NCBI RefSeq assembly: GCF_002327185.1
Contig: NZ_CP018624.1
Span: forward strand, 372,001 to 436,000
Source of the DNA: Clostridium chauvoei
Lineage (GTDB): Bacteria > Bacillota > Clostridia > Clostridiales > Clostridiaceae
Direction: 5' to 3'
Length of the DNA: 64,000 nt
Shown here: positions 36,619 through 45,646 of the stretch, piece by piece
Position numbering within the stretch: position 1 is the stretch's first letter
Layout: each line of letters begins with the position of its first letter
The notes under the pieces: model-generated
Databases searched by the model: none
The model's input: the letters and a program-made list of their open reading frames with translations, nothing else
What the model was told of the DNA's origin: nothing
Position numbers and translations under genes: made by a program

Positions 36619-38103
36619 ATGAGTAATAGAAGACAAACCTTAAGCTCAGGAGCTTTAATGTTAATGACTTTCACAGCAGTATTTTCATTTGGAAATATTA
36701 TTGATAGTAGTGTAAATGTAGGACTTGCTACCATTCCTTCATACATATTCGGAACAATATTTTACTTCTTTCCATTTGCATTAATGATAGGAGAGTTTGC
36801 TTCAGCTAATGGAGATTCAGAGTCAGGAATTACTAGTTGGATAAAAACCTCATTAGGTGCAAAATGGGCATTTTTAGGATCATGGGCATATTTCTTTGTA
36901 AATTTATTCTTTTTTACATCATTATTACCAAAGACATTAATTTACGGATCATATGCACTAGTAGGAAGAAATGTTTTTGATGGAAAAACAGTTTTAATTT
37001 CAATAATTTCAATAATTCTATTTTGGGGCGTAACAATAATATCTACTAAGGGTGTTACTTGGGTATCGAAAATAACTAGCTTATCAGGTATAGCAAGAAT
37101 ACTATTAGGGATAGGATTTATCGTTTTTTCTTTTGGAATTATAATTTTCTTAGGAGAATCACCAGCACAAGAATTCACAGCACAATCTATGACGCCAAAG
37201 TTTGATTGGAAATACTTCATGGTATTAGCATGGATATTACAAGCAGTAGGTGGAGCAGAGAGTATAGGGGTTTATATAAAAGATGTTAAAGGCGGAAACA
37301 AAGCATTTATAAAGACAATGTTATTATCAACAATAGTTGTTGGGTTATTATATGCTTTAGGTGCAGCAGCAGTAGGTATAGTTGTACCAGAAAGTACATT
37401 ACAAGGAAATTTCTCAAATGGATTATTTGATTCATTTGTTTTATTAGGAGCTCATTATGGAATTGGTAATATTATAACAAATATTGTTGGATTCATAATG
37501 TTACTTGCAAGTTTAGGTTCATTAGTATTATGGACAGCAGCACCAGTTAAAGTTTTATTCTCAGAAATACCTGAAGGAATTTTTGGAAAATGGGTTGCTA
37601 AAACTGATAACCAAGGAAATCCAGTTAATGCATTATACCTTCAAGCAGTTATAGTTACAATACTTTTAATAATACCAGCATTAGGAATAGGTTCAGTAGA
37701 TTCATTATTAGAAATATTAATTAATATGACAGCATCTACATCATTAATACCAGTTTTATTCTTCTTAGTTGGATATATTGTATTAAGACTTAAGAAAGAT
37801 AATCTTGTAGATAGAAGTTTTAAAGTAGGATCAAGAAAATTTGGAGTAGCTATAGGATCATTATTACTTGCATTATTTACTTTCGTATTTGTTATTTCAT
37901 CAGTGCCATCACCAGCAGAAATAAGTGCATATTTTAATGGTACATTAGAAGCAGGTGCAGTTAATCCAATGTTTGTGCTTATATACAATGTATTAGGATT
38001 AGTAGTATTCTTAGGATTTGCTTTAATTTGTTGGAAGAGATATGAAAAAAGAGTTGGAAAAGATGTAGCAAATGAAGTTGAAAATTTATGTACAGCTCAA
38101 TAA
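36619..38103 (+). CDS. APC superfamily permease
   Basis: A 494-residue transporter with about twelve membrane segments. It resembles amino acid/glutamate antiporter-type APC permeases. Visible pieces are the N-terminal FSFGNIIDSSVNVGLATIPS, VLAWILQAVGGAESIGVYIKDVKGG in segment 6 region, and ASLGSLVLWTAAPVKVLFSE. The adjacent GH42 beta-galactosidase (34 bases downstream) and divergent AraC regulator form one locus. This pairing suggests that the substrate is a galactose-bearing amino compound rather than a plain sugar, but that is inference. Confidence 0.85.
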   Translation: MSNRRQTLSSGALMLMTFTAVFSFGNIIDSSVNVGLATIPSYIFGTIFYFFPFALMIGEFASANGDSESGITSWIKTSLGAKWAFLGSWAYFFVNLFFFTSLLPKTLIYGSYALVGRNVFDGKTVLISIISIILFWGVTIISTKGVTWVSKITSLSGIARILLGIGFIVFSFGIIIFLGESPAQEFTAQSMTPKFDWKYFMVLAWILQAVGGAESIGVYIKDVKGGNKAFIKTMLLSTIVVGLLYALGAAAVGIVVPESTLQGNFSNGLFDSFVLLGAHYGIGNIITNIVGFIMLLASLGSLVLWTAAPVKVLFSEIPEGIFGKWVAKTDNQGNPVNALYLQAVIVTILLIIPALGIGSVDSLLEILINMTASTSLIPVLFFLVGYIVLRLKKDNLVDRSFKVGSRKFGVAIGSLLLALFTFVFVISSVPSPAEISAYFNGTLEAGAVNPMFVLIYNVLGLVVFLGFALICWKRYEKRVGKDVANEVENLCTAQ

Positions 38104-38136
38104 TAAGAAAAATATAGACAATAGTGGAGGGTTAAA

Positions 38137-40203
38137 ATGAAAAATTACGGACCAATAAGCTCTAAGATTAATAAAATGCTTCACGGAGCAGATTACAATC
38201 CTGAACAATGGATTGATGTTCCAGGAATTTGGGGTGAAGATGTTAGATTAATGAAACTTTCTCATAGTAATGTTGTAGCAGTAGGCATATTTTCATGGAC
38301 AATGTTAGAGCCAGAAGAAGGTAAGTTTAACTTTGAATGGCTAGATGAAGTAATGGATTTAATGCATAAAAACGGAAATTACGTTATACTTGCAACACCT
38401 AGTGGAGCTAAGCCAATATGGATGGCTCATAAATACCCAGAAACATTAAGAGTTGCACCAAATAGAGTAAGAAATTTATATGGAGAACGTCATAATCATT
38501 GTTATACATCTCCTATATATAGAGAAAAAATTGCTATTATAGATAGGATGTTAGCGGAAAGATATAAAGATCATCCAGCTTTAATTATGTGGCATATTTC
38601 TAATGAGTTTGAAGGTCAATGTAGTTGTCCTTTATGTGAACAAGCATTTAGAGAGTTTTTAAAAGAAAAATATGATAATAGTTTAGAGAAATTAAATGAA
38701 GCATGGTGGACTAAGTTCTGGAGCCACACTTATGGATCATGGGATGAAATTGAAGCTCCAGCACCTCATGGAGAGCCAGCATTACATGGATTAAATTTAG
38801 ATTGGATGAGATTTGTTACTCATCAAACACTAGATTATTATAAACATGAAAGAAGTATATTAAAGGAAATTACACCAGATATCCCTGTAACTACTAATTT
38901 CCACGATTATGTATCTCTTCAAAGAGGAATTGATTATTGGAAATTTGCACCTTACTTAGATGTTGTATCATGGGATAACTATCCATACTGGCATGGTGAA
39001 AGAAGTGATGACCATGAAGGAAGTAGAATTGGATTCGTTCATGATTTAAATAGGGCACTTTTAAATGGTAAGCCATTTATGATGATGGAAAGTTCTCCAA
39101 GTTCAACTAACTGGCAACCAGTTGCAAAGCTTAGACGTCCAGGTATGCATGTATTATCATCAATTCAAGCTGTTGCTCATGGATCAGATACAGTACAGTA
39201 TTTCCAATGGAGAAAGAGTAGAGGTTCTTCAGAAAAGTTCCATGGAGCAGTAGTTGACCATTGTGGACATGAAAATACAAGAGTATTTAGAGATGTAACT
39301 AGAGTTGGAGAAATTCTATCTAAACTTAATGAGGTAATTGGAACATCTGTTGAGCCAGAAGTAGCAGTTATTTATGATTGGGAAAATTTTTGGGCAATTG
39401 ATGATGCACAAGGCCCTAGAATTGAGAAAAAAGATTATTATGATACATGTCAAAAACATTATAAAGCATTTTGGGATATGTCAGTTCCAGTTGATGTTAT
39501 AAATATGGATTGTGATTTTTCAAAATATAGAGTAGTAGTAGCTCCAATGCTTTATTTAGTTAGACCTGGTGTAGGTGAAAGACTTGAGGAGTTTGTAAAT
39601 AATGGAGGAACTTTAATAACAACTTATTGGAGTGGAATCGTAAACGAAAATGATCTATGCTTCTTAAATGGATTCCCAGGACCTCTTAGAAAGGTTACAG
39701 GAATATGGGCAGAAGAGTTAGATGCTCTTTATGATGAAGATGTAAACTATATAGCTATGGAAAGTGAAAATAGTCTTACTATGAAGGGAGAATATGAAGC
39801 AAGAATATTCTGTGATTTAATACATGCTGAAGGGGCTGAAGTTCTTGCAACATATAAAACTGATTTCTATAAAGGAAGACCAGCCTTAACTTGTAATAAG
39901 TTTGGAAAGGGAGAAGCATATTATATAGCTTTTAGAAATAATGATGAATTCTTAAGAGATTTCTATAGAAGTTTAGCTAAAAAGATGAAGTTAGAGAAGG
40001 CTATAGATTTAGATTTACCAACAGGAGTTAATGCTCAAGTTCGTAGAGATGAAAAAAATGAATTTGTATTCTTATTAAATTTCTCTGATGAAAATAAAGT
40101 TATCGATACTAAGGGTATGAAATTAACAAATGTAGAAACAGGAGAAAAAGTAGGAAATAATATAGAAATTGAATCTTATGGAGTTAGAATATTTAAGAAA
40201 TAA
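38137..40203 (+). CDS. Beta-galactosidase, glycoside hydrolase family 42
   Basis: A 688-residue GH42 enzyme. The catalytic TIM barrel (about 1-390) has the acid/base Glu in WHISNEFEGQC and the nucleophile Glu in MMMESSPSSTNW. The Cys group (CYTSP, CSCPLC) matches the structural zinc site of the family. A trimerisation domain (about 395-600) and a small beta domain follow. No signal peptide, so it acts in the cytosol on an imported galactoside. GTGGAGGG precedes the start. It is co-transcribed with an APC permease under an AraC regulator. Confidence 0.94.
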   Translation: MKNYGPISSKINKMLHGADYNPEQWIDVPGIWGEDVRLMKLSHSNVVAVGIFSWTMLEPEEGKFNFEWLDEVMDLMHKNGNYVILATPSGAKPIWMAHKYPETLRVAPNRVRNLYGERHNHCYTSPIYREKIAIIDRMLAERYKDHPALIMWHISNEFEGQCSCPLCEQAFREFLKEKYDNSLEKLNEAWWTKFWSHTYGSWDEIEAPAPHGEPALHGLNLDWMRFVTHQTLDYYKHERSILKEITPDIPVTTNFHDYVSLQRGIDYWKFAPYLDVVSWDNYPYWHGERSDDHEGSRIGFVHDLNRALLNGKPFMMMESSPSSTNWQPVAKLRRPGMHVLSSIQAVAHGSDTVQYFQWRKSRGSSEKFHGAVVDHCGHENTRVFRDVTRVGEILSKLNEVIGTSVEPEVAVIYDWENFWAIDDAQGPRIEKKDYYDTCQKHYKAFWDMSVPVDVINMDCDFSKYRVVVAPMLYLVRPGVGERLEEFVNNGGTLITTYWSGIVNENDLCFLNGFPGPLRKVTGIWAEELDALYDEDVNYIAMESENSLTMKGEYEARIFCDLIHAEGAEVLATYKTDFYKGRPALTCNKFGKGEAYYIAFRNNDEFLRDFYRSLAKKMKLEKAIDLDLPTGVNAQVRRDEKNEFVFLLNFSDENKVIDTKGMKLTNVETGEKVGNNIEIESYGVRIFKK

Positions 40204-40393
40204 TATTTATAAATATTTTAATTTATCTAAATAATTTTTGATACTAGTCTTTTGTTGTAGTATAATAAAAATAATAAAGATTTATGTTACGTTAATTATA
40301 ATTGTTATATTTTATAGGAATTATTATTTTGGAAATTAAAGAATAACTAAATTTTTCATATTTTATAAACTTAGGAATTAGGAGAAAATATAT

Positions 40394-41542
40394 ATGAAAG
40401 AATTTAGTATTAGTACAAATATTTATTTTGGAGAAGGATCTTTAAATAGATTAAGTGAACTTAAAAATAAAAAAGTAATGATTGTATGTGACAAGTTCAT
40501 AGAATCTTCAGGGATGGCACATAAAATACAGGAGAAGCTAGTTAATTGTGAGGTAACTATATTTAGTGATATAGTACCAGATCCATCAGTAGAAATTATA
40601 GCTGCTGGAATTCAAACATTAAAAGCTTGTGGAGCAAAGATAATAATAGCTCTTGGTGGTGGATCATCAATTGATGCAGCAAAAGCAATAAGAGAGTATT
40701 CTAAAAAGTTATTAGGACAAGATGCTGAAATAGAAGAATGTTTTGCTATACCTACTACAAGTGGAACAGGTTCTGAAGCTACTCAGTATGCAGTAATAAC
40801 TAATAAAAAAGAAGGCTTAAAATATGCTTTATCAGATAAATCACTACTTCCTATGGTGGCTATACTTGACCCGGAACTTGTAACTTCTGTACCTAAGGCT
40901 ATTACAGCAGATACAGGAATGGATGTAATTACACATGCTATAGAAGCATATGTTTCAAAGGATGCTAATGATTTTTCAGATGCTTTAGCAGAGAAGGCCC
41001 TTTCTTTAGCAGTTAAATTTTTACCAGAGGCTTTTGATAATGGAGCTAATTTGTTAGCAAGAGAAAAAATCCATAATGCATCTTGTTTAGCAGGTATGGC
41101 ATTTAATTCAGCAGGACTTGGTATTACACATAGTTTAGCACATGCAGTAGGTGGAAAACTTCATATATCTCATGGAAGAAGTAATGCAATAATACTTCCT
41201 CATATAATAGAATATAATGCAAAATTGAATAAAGATTTCTATAATAAAGATTATGAAATAGCTGCTAGAAAATATCAAAGGTTAGCAAAAGTATTAAATT
41301 TACATGCTTCTACAGTAAGTATTGGAGTTAATAATTTAATTAAGTGTATTGTTGATTTACAAAAAAAATTAATGATTCCAACTACCTTAAAAGAACAAGG
41401 TGCTGATTTAAATTTATTAGAACAGGTAAAAGAAGAAATATTAAATGCTGCTATGAAGGATATTTGTACAACAGCAAATCCTAGAGAAGCGACAAAAGAA
41501 GATTTATTAAATATTTTAAATAAAGTATCAGGAAATAAATAA
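40394..41542 (+). CDS. Iron-containing alcohol dehydrogenase of the choline locus
   Basis: A 382-residue group III alcohol dehydrogenase of the EutG/PduQ type. [12 protein letters not shown] binds the cofactor, and [33 protein letters not shown] and [16 protein letters not shown] hold the metal ligands. In cut/eut/pdu loci such enzymes reduce acetaldehyde to ethanol and recycle NADH inside the shell. It is followed by a strong terminator and then the MerR gene, so it forms its own transcription unit. It is distinct in sequence from the sigma54-driven enzyme at 10.1 kb. Confidence 0.88.
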   Translation: MKEFSISTNIYFGEGSLNRLSELKNKKVMIVCDKFIESSGMAHKIQEKLVNCEVTIFSDIVPDPSVEIIAAGIQTLKACGAKIIIALGGGSSIDAAKAIREYSKKLLGQDAEIEECFAIPTTSGTGSEATQYAVITNKKEGLKYALSDKSLLPMVAILDPELVTSVPKAITADTGMDVITHAIEAYVSKDANDFSDALAEKALSLAVKFLPEAFDNGANLLAREKIHNASCLAGMAFNSAGLGITHSLAHAVGGKLHISHGRSNAIILPHIIEYNAKLNKDFYNKDYEIAARKYQRLAKVLNLHASTVSIGVNNLIKCIVDLQKKLMIPTTLKEQGADLNLLEQVKEEILNAAMKDICTTANPREATKEDLLNILNKVSGNK

Positions 41543-41562
41543 ATTTAACATATACGGATTTT

Positions 41563-41598
41563 AAAAAAGTGGATTCATATCGAATCCACTTTTTTTTG
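41563..41598 (+). terminator. Terminator after the alcohol dehydrogenase
   Basis: AAGTGGATTC / GAATCCACTT stem followed by eight T. The rest of the gap to 41869 holds only a weak dyad ATGAAAT (41804-41810) / ATTTCAT (41822-41828) upstream of merR. Confidence 0.88.
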
Positions 41599-41869
41599 TA
41601 GTGCCAATTATAAATAATTAATAAAATATACATAAATATATAGAGAGTTTTATGGAATTATAGAATATTTTTCATTCAATTTTTATCAGATTTACTAAGA
41701 TATCTATAAAAAGATAATAAAAATTTTATGAATATAAACTCATATCTACATATGATTTCTAAATATTGAAAAACAAATGAATTTTATGTAAACTTATATT
41801 AAATATGAAATACAAGACTGAATTTCATTACATCTAGATTTCTGGGGAGAAAATAGGGGAGGGTTGTTT

Positions 41870-42706
41870 ATGAGAGAAAGTGGATTGTATTGTATAGGAA
41901 AGGTAGGAGAAATATGTAAATTATCAAGGAAGGCTCTTCGATATTATGACAAAATGGGGATATTATCACCGGATAAAGTATCAGATGAAAGTGGGTATAG
42001 ATATTATAGTAAAAAAACTTTATTGTCTGTACCAATGATAAAATATTATAAACAAAGCGGATTTAAGCTTGAAGAAATGAAGTCATTGCTTGAAGGGACA
42101 ACTTATTCAGTTTTTGAAAAATGTTTTAGAAGTAAAATAGGTGAACTTGAGGATAGAGAAAATGAGATAAATTTAAAACTTAAATCTATAAAAGATTGGT
42201 ATGAACTTATAGTTGAAGCACAAATGGTTATAGAAAATGATGTTAAAGAAGTATCAGTAAAATATTTAGATAATTCTAGAATGGTATATTTAAATCAAGA
42301 TTTTAATTATGATTATATGGAGTCTATAATAAATATTGAATTTACCAATTATATAGAAAATATAAATAATGCAATAACAGGGCCTGTAATAATAGAATTT
42401 CCATCTTTAGAAGATAAAATGAATGGAACTTGTAATAAAATGAAAATAATGCAGGAAACAATATTAAAGTGTAAAGACAATGAAACAGTTGATTTTGGAG
42501 GCTTTATGGTGGCATCTTGTTATCATGTAGGTTCTCATGAAACAATTAATGAAACCTATGAAAAGATAAAAAGTTGGATAGAAAAAAATGGATATAATTA
42601 TGAAAATAATTCATATGAAAGGTATGTTACAGATTATTGGACAACTAAAAATACTGATAAATTTGTAACGGAAGTAATGATTAAAATTAGTAAGGGTAAA
42701 AAATAA
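41870..42706 (+). CDS. MerR family regulator of the choline locus
   Basis: A 278-residue MerR protein. The N-terminal domain reads IGKVGEICKLSRKALRYYDKMGILSPDKVSDESGYRYYS, the MerR DNA-binding motif. A coiled-coil follows (about 80-118). The C-terminal half (about 125-275) resembles GyrI/BmrR-type effector domains. ATG 41870 follows AGGGGAGGG. Two promoters downstream have 20-base spacers containing CCC/GGG dyads, the classic MerR target design, which suggests that this protein activates the transporter and shell/cutC operons. Choline or another small amine could be the ligand. Confidence 0.88.
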   Translation: MRESGLYCIGKVGEICKLSRKALRYYDKMGILSPDKVSDESGYRYYSKKTLLSVPMIKYYKQSGFKLEEMKSLLEGTTYSVFEKCFRSKIGELEDRENEINLKLKSIKDWYELIVEAQMVIENDVKEVSVKYLDNSRMVYLNQDFNYDYMESIINIEFTNYIENINNAITGPVIIEFPSLEDKMNGTCNKMKIMQETILKCKDNETVDFGGFMVASCYHVGSHETINETYEKIKSWIEKNGYNYENNSYERYVTDYWTTKNTDKFVTEVMIKISKGKK

Positions 42707-42723
42707 TATTTCAATAAAAAGTT

Positions 42724-42737
42724 TTCCCTATAGGGAA
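42724..42737. promoter_or_regulatory. Perfect palindrome, candidate MerR site
   Basis: TTCCCTATAGGGAA is a perfect 14-base palindrome 18 bases after the merR stop. It shares the CCC/GGG core with three other sites in the next 2.1 kb, but no promoter boxes surround it. Confidence 0.5.
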
Positions 42738-42753
42738 TATATAACTCAAAAAT

Positions 42754-42808
42754 AAAAGCATTTTAAGCGATAAAAATATAAAGATTTATTACTTAAAGTG
42801 CTTTTTTA
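42754..42808 (+). terminator. Terminator after merR
   Basis: AAAGCATTTTAAG / CTTAAAGTGCTTT stem (one wobble) with a T run. Confidence 0.75.
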
Positions 42809-42980
42809 TATGGAAATTTTTCGCCTTTATATAGAGATTTTTAAGCTTTAAATTTAACTAAGAGTACTAAATCTATCGAAAATAAAGGGGTGGGATATAG
42901 TTTGAAAATACTGACAATAAGAAAGAATTATTGTTAAAAAAGTATAAGTATATTATAGAAAAATATGGTTAAAACACATA

Positions 42981-43012
42981 TTGACTTTACCCCCTAGGGA
43001 AAGGATTATAAT
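42981..43012 (+). promoter_or_regulatory. MerR-type promoter of the DMT transporter operon
   Basis: TTGACT (42981-42986) and TATAAT (43007-43012) are 20 bases apart. The spacer contains ACCCCCTAGGGAAA. A normal sigma-A promoter has 17 bases; 19-20 with a dyad inside is the MerR signature. The remaining gap to the start at 43180 holds an AT-rich leader with no gene. Confidence 0.75.
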
Positions 43013-43179
43013 TTAATTGAAGAAAAAAATACATAAGATGAAAAGTTATTCGATAATTTCAAAACAAATAAAATGTCCATATATAAAATTATAACAATTT
43101 TTAATAGATCATTATAAATCTTTATTTAATGATATATATAATCAAAACTGATAACGTTTAAATGGAGGGAGTTTTATTT

Positions 43180-44271
43180 ATGAGTGAAATGTCAGGAGCA
43201 GTTAATTCGTCTGCAATTGCTGCTAAAAAGAAACTATCATCTAATTTTCTTAAAAAAGGTATTTCAATCGCATTATTCTCAGGTCTTATGTATGGATTTT
43301 ATTCAGCATTTATGACATATGGAATGACAAAAGGTGTTTGGGCTGATTGGAAAGGTGATAATAGTACACTATCCTTACTTGTAGTTATGTATCTACTAGG
43401 TGCACTTGGAAGTGCAGTAAACGATACTTGTAGTGCTATTTGGGCAATAATTTATGCAGCTATAAAAGGAAAACTTGGAGACTTTTTTAGATGTATTAAG
43501 ACAACACCAGGTGGAGTAATGATTTTAGCAGCTCTTATTGGAGGGCCAATTTCAAGTACAGCTTATGTTGTTGGTCTTCAAATGGCTGGATCTATTGTTA
43601 TTCCAATTACTGCACTTTGTCCAGCTATTGGAGCTATACTAGGAAGAATCTTATTTAAACAAGAATTGAACAAGCGTATGATGCTTGGAATTGTAATTTG
43701 TGTTACTGCAAGTTTTATTATTGGTAGTTCAAGTCTTTTAGGAGATGCGCCAGATGGAATGCTTTTAGGAATATGTATTGCATTTATAGCTGCTCTTGGA
43801 TGGGGATTTGAAGGTTGTGTGGCAGGTTATGGTACATCAATGATTGATTCAGAAATTGGTATAACTATACGTCAAGCAACATCAGGATTAGCAAATTTAT
43901 TAATTTTAGTTCCTATCTTTGGTATGATTTTTGGCGATGGTATTAGTTTTGCCAATAAATTAGTTGTTGATGCGTTTACAAGTGGACCAGCTATGATTTG
44001 GTTTATATTAAGTGGTCTTTGTGCATTTATTTCATACATGTGTTGGTATAACGGTAATAGTATGTGTGGTGCTGCACTTGGTATGGCATGTAATGGTACT
44101 TTTTCATTCTGGGGACCATTCTGTTGTTGGATTGTACTTGGAGTATGTGCAGGAATAGATGGTTGGGCATTACCAATTAGAGTTTGGATTGCAGCTGTAT
44201 TAATGATTTTTGGTATTTTAGTTATTGCTATGAATCCATTAGATCTATTTAGAAAAAAGGAGGTAGAGTAG
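43180..44271 (+). CDS. DMT/EamA-like transporter of the choline locus
   Basis: A 363-residue membrane protein with about ten hydrophobic segments in two halves, as in EamA drug/metabolite transporters. Conserved pieces are GLMYGFYSAFMTYG, GGPISSTAYVVGLQMAGSIVIPITALCPAIGAILGRILFKQ and ALGWGFEGCVAGYG. ATG 43180 follows GGAGGGAG; ATG 43162 contains part of that site. No BetT-type choline carrier occurs in the window, so this is the best candidate for choline entry or trimethylamine exit. It shares its operon with a small protein two bases downstream. Confidence 0.8.
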   Translation: MSEMSGAVNSSAIAAKKKLSSNFLKKGISIALFSGLMYGFYSAFMTYGMTKGVWADWKGDNSTLSLLVVMYLLGALGSAVNDTCSAIWAIIYAAIKGKLGDFFRCIKTTPGGVMILAALIGGPISSTAYVVGLQMAGSIVIPITALCPAIGAILGRILFKQELNKRMMLGIVICVTASFIIGSSSLLGDAPDGMLLGICIAFIAALGWGFEGCVAGYGTSMIDSEIGITIRQATSGLANLLILVPIFGMIFGDGISFANKLVVDAFTSGPAMIWFILSGLCAFISYMCWYNGNSMCGAALGMACNGTFSFWGPFCCWIVLGVCAGIDGWALPIRVWIAAVLMIFGILVIAMNPLDLFRKKEVE

Positions 44272-44273
44272 TA

Positions 44274-44540
44274 ATGAAGCCACTAAATTATGCTATATTA
44301 AAATATTTTACAACTGTAAAAGAAGCTTGTGCAGATGATGTAATTAATGCATTGAAAGATGTATATGGTAACTTTAAAGCTCTTAATAAAAAGGATGTAA
44401 TTACAGCATTAATGACAGCTGAAGCAAATGGACTACTTGAAGAAACGAGATTTGATATGGATATTAATGGAGAATTAAGAGTTTATTATCATGCACCAGA
44501 AGAAGGCGCAGCTACAATAAATAAGTATATTAAAGATTAA
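44274..44540 (+). CDS. Small conserved-looking protein, possible winged helix
   Basis: An 88-residue soluble protein starting MKPLNYAILKYFTTVKEACADDVINALKDVYG. Its helix-helix-helix pattern (VKEACADDVINAL, KKDVITALMTAEANGLLEE) followed by a strand pair (RFDMDINGELRVYYH) is compatible with a winged-helix fold. I do not recognise the family. The start follows the transporter stop by two bases with AAGGAGG upstream, so it is translated with it; it may regulate or assist the transporter. Confidence 0.7.
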   Translation: MKPLNYAILKYFTTVKEACADDVINALKDVYGNFKALNKKDVITALMTAEANGLLEETRFDMDINGELRVYYHAPEEGAATINKYIKD

Positions 44541-44568
44541 TAATATTTTTTAACCAGTTATTATTTAT

Positions 44569-44626
44569 AAAGATTCTCTTTAATAAAAGTGTAAATAATA
44601 TCTGTTTAAAGGGAGTCTTTATTTAT
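44569..44626 (+). terminator. Terminator after the transporter operon
   Basis: AAAGATTCTCTTTAA / TTAAAGGGAGTCTTT stem with wobble pairs, then T-rich sequence. Confidence 0.7.
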
Positions 44627-44638
44627 AAATAAAGGTAA

Positions 44639-44658
44639 CATTACCCGTAGGGGTAATG
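44639..44658. promoter_or_regulatory. Dyad CATTACCC/GGGTAATG, candidate MerR site
   Basis: Eight-base perfect arms around GTAG, in the gap before the main cut operon. It shares the CCC/GGG core with the two MerR-type promoters. No -35/-10 boxes with the right spacing surround it. Confidence 0.45.
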
Positions 44659-44830
44659 ATTGTTTATAAATTAAATAAAAAAATCAAATATATTTATAGG
44701 TAAATTTGAAAGTTATTAATATAAAAATATATATTTTTACGAAATTAAACTTGTAAATAAAGGATTTATCACAAAGATAATGTATAGGTTTACCTAAAGA
44801 AATGTGTAAGTTTTAGTTATTAAAAAGATA

Positions 44831-44862
44831 TTGACTTTCCCCCAAAGGGAAAGGGATATAAT
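44831..44862 (+). promoter_or_regulatory. MerR-type promoter of the main cut/BMC operon
   Basis: TTGACT (44831-44836) and TATAAT (44857-44862) are 20 bases apart. The spacer holds CTTTCCC-CCAAA-GGGAAAG with 7-base perfect arms overlapping the -35. The layout equals the promoter at 42981 almost base for base. It precedes the first shell gene by 80 bases. Confidence 0.8.
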
Positions 44863-44941
44863 AAATTTAAGGACAAGAAAGAGCATAATAAAAATTAAAA
44901 TTAATCAGAGAATTTGTTAGAAGGAGAGGTGGGAACTGTAG

Positions 44942-45238
44942 ATGAGATATTATGGTGATGAGGCGCTAGGCCTTGTAGAAACAATAGGGTTAGTCCCAGC
45001 ACTTGAGGCGGCTGACAAAATGTTAAAAGCTGCAAATGTTGAATTAATATCATATGAAAATGTTGGGTCTACTTTAGTTACGATTATGGTTAAAGGTGAT
45101 GTAGCAGCAGTTAGATCAGCTGTAGAAGCAGGGGCTGAAGCAGCAGCCGCAATAGGAAAGTTAACAGCAAAAAATGTTATGCCACGTCCTATTAGAGGAG
45201 TAGGAGATATTGTTTCAGTACATGATATAGATTCATAA
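44942..45238 (+). CDS. BMC-H hexameric shell protein A
   Basis: A 98-residue single BMC-domain protein: ALGLVETIGLVPALEAADKMLKAANVELISYENVGSTLVTIMVKGDVAAVRSAV, then NVMPRP. This is the canonical EutM/PduA fold forming hexagonal tiles of the compartment shell. Pore residues lie in the loop after ISYENVGST, which differs from the GGGL-type pore loop of the later shell genes and suggests another permeability. First gene of the main operon; AAGGAGAGGTGGG lies upstream. Confidence 0.93.
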   Translation: MRYYGDEALGLVETIGLVPALEAADKMLKAANVELISYENVGSTLVTIMVKGDVAAVRSAVEAGAEAAAAIGKLTAKNVMPRPIRGVGDIVSVHDIDS

Positions 45239-45263
45239 ATTTAATGAAGGGAAAGATGTTTAA

Positions 45264-45569
45264 ATGGCAAGTCATGAAGCTTTAGGATTAATTGAAACTT
45301 TTGGTTTAGTTTTTGTTTTAGAAGCAGCAGATGCTATGTGTAAAGCAGCAGATGTTGAGCTTATAGGATATGAAAATGTCGCATCAGGATATATATCGGT
45401 ACTTGTTAGTGGGGATGTAGGAGCATGTAAAACAGCTGTAGAAGCTGGAGTTAAAGCAGTTGAAGAAATGGAAGGTGCAAACCTTTATAGTTCAGTTGTT
45501 ATTGCAAGACCTCACCAAGATCTTAGTAAAATTATTGAACGTTATAAAATTACTAATTTAATACCTTAA
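45264..45569 (+). CDS. BMC-H hexameric shell protein B
   Basis: A 101-residue BMC-domain protein: ALGLIETFGLVFVLEAADAMCKAADVELIGYENVASGYISVLVSGDVGACKTAVEAG. The C terminus carries the ARPH motif and a short extra helix. Its pore loop ENVASGY differs from that of shell protein A. It lies 25 bases after that gene and is probably co-transcribed. Confidence 0.92.
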   Translation: MASHEALGLIETFGLVFVLEAADAMCKAADVELIGYENVASGYISVLVSGDVGACKTAVEAGVKAVEEMEGANLYSSVVIARPHQDLSKIIERYKITNLIP

Positions 45570-45646
45570 AGATAAAAAATAGGTGTTAAATACAAAATAT
45601 AAAAGAGAATATATTATAGTTATTTTAAGAAAAAGGAGAGAAAAAA

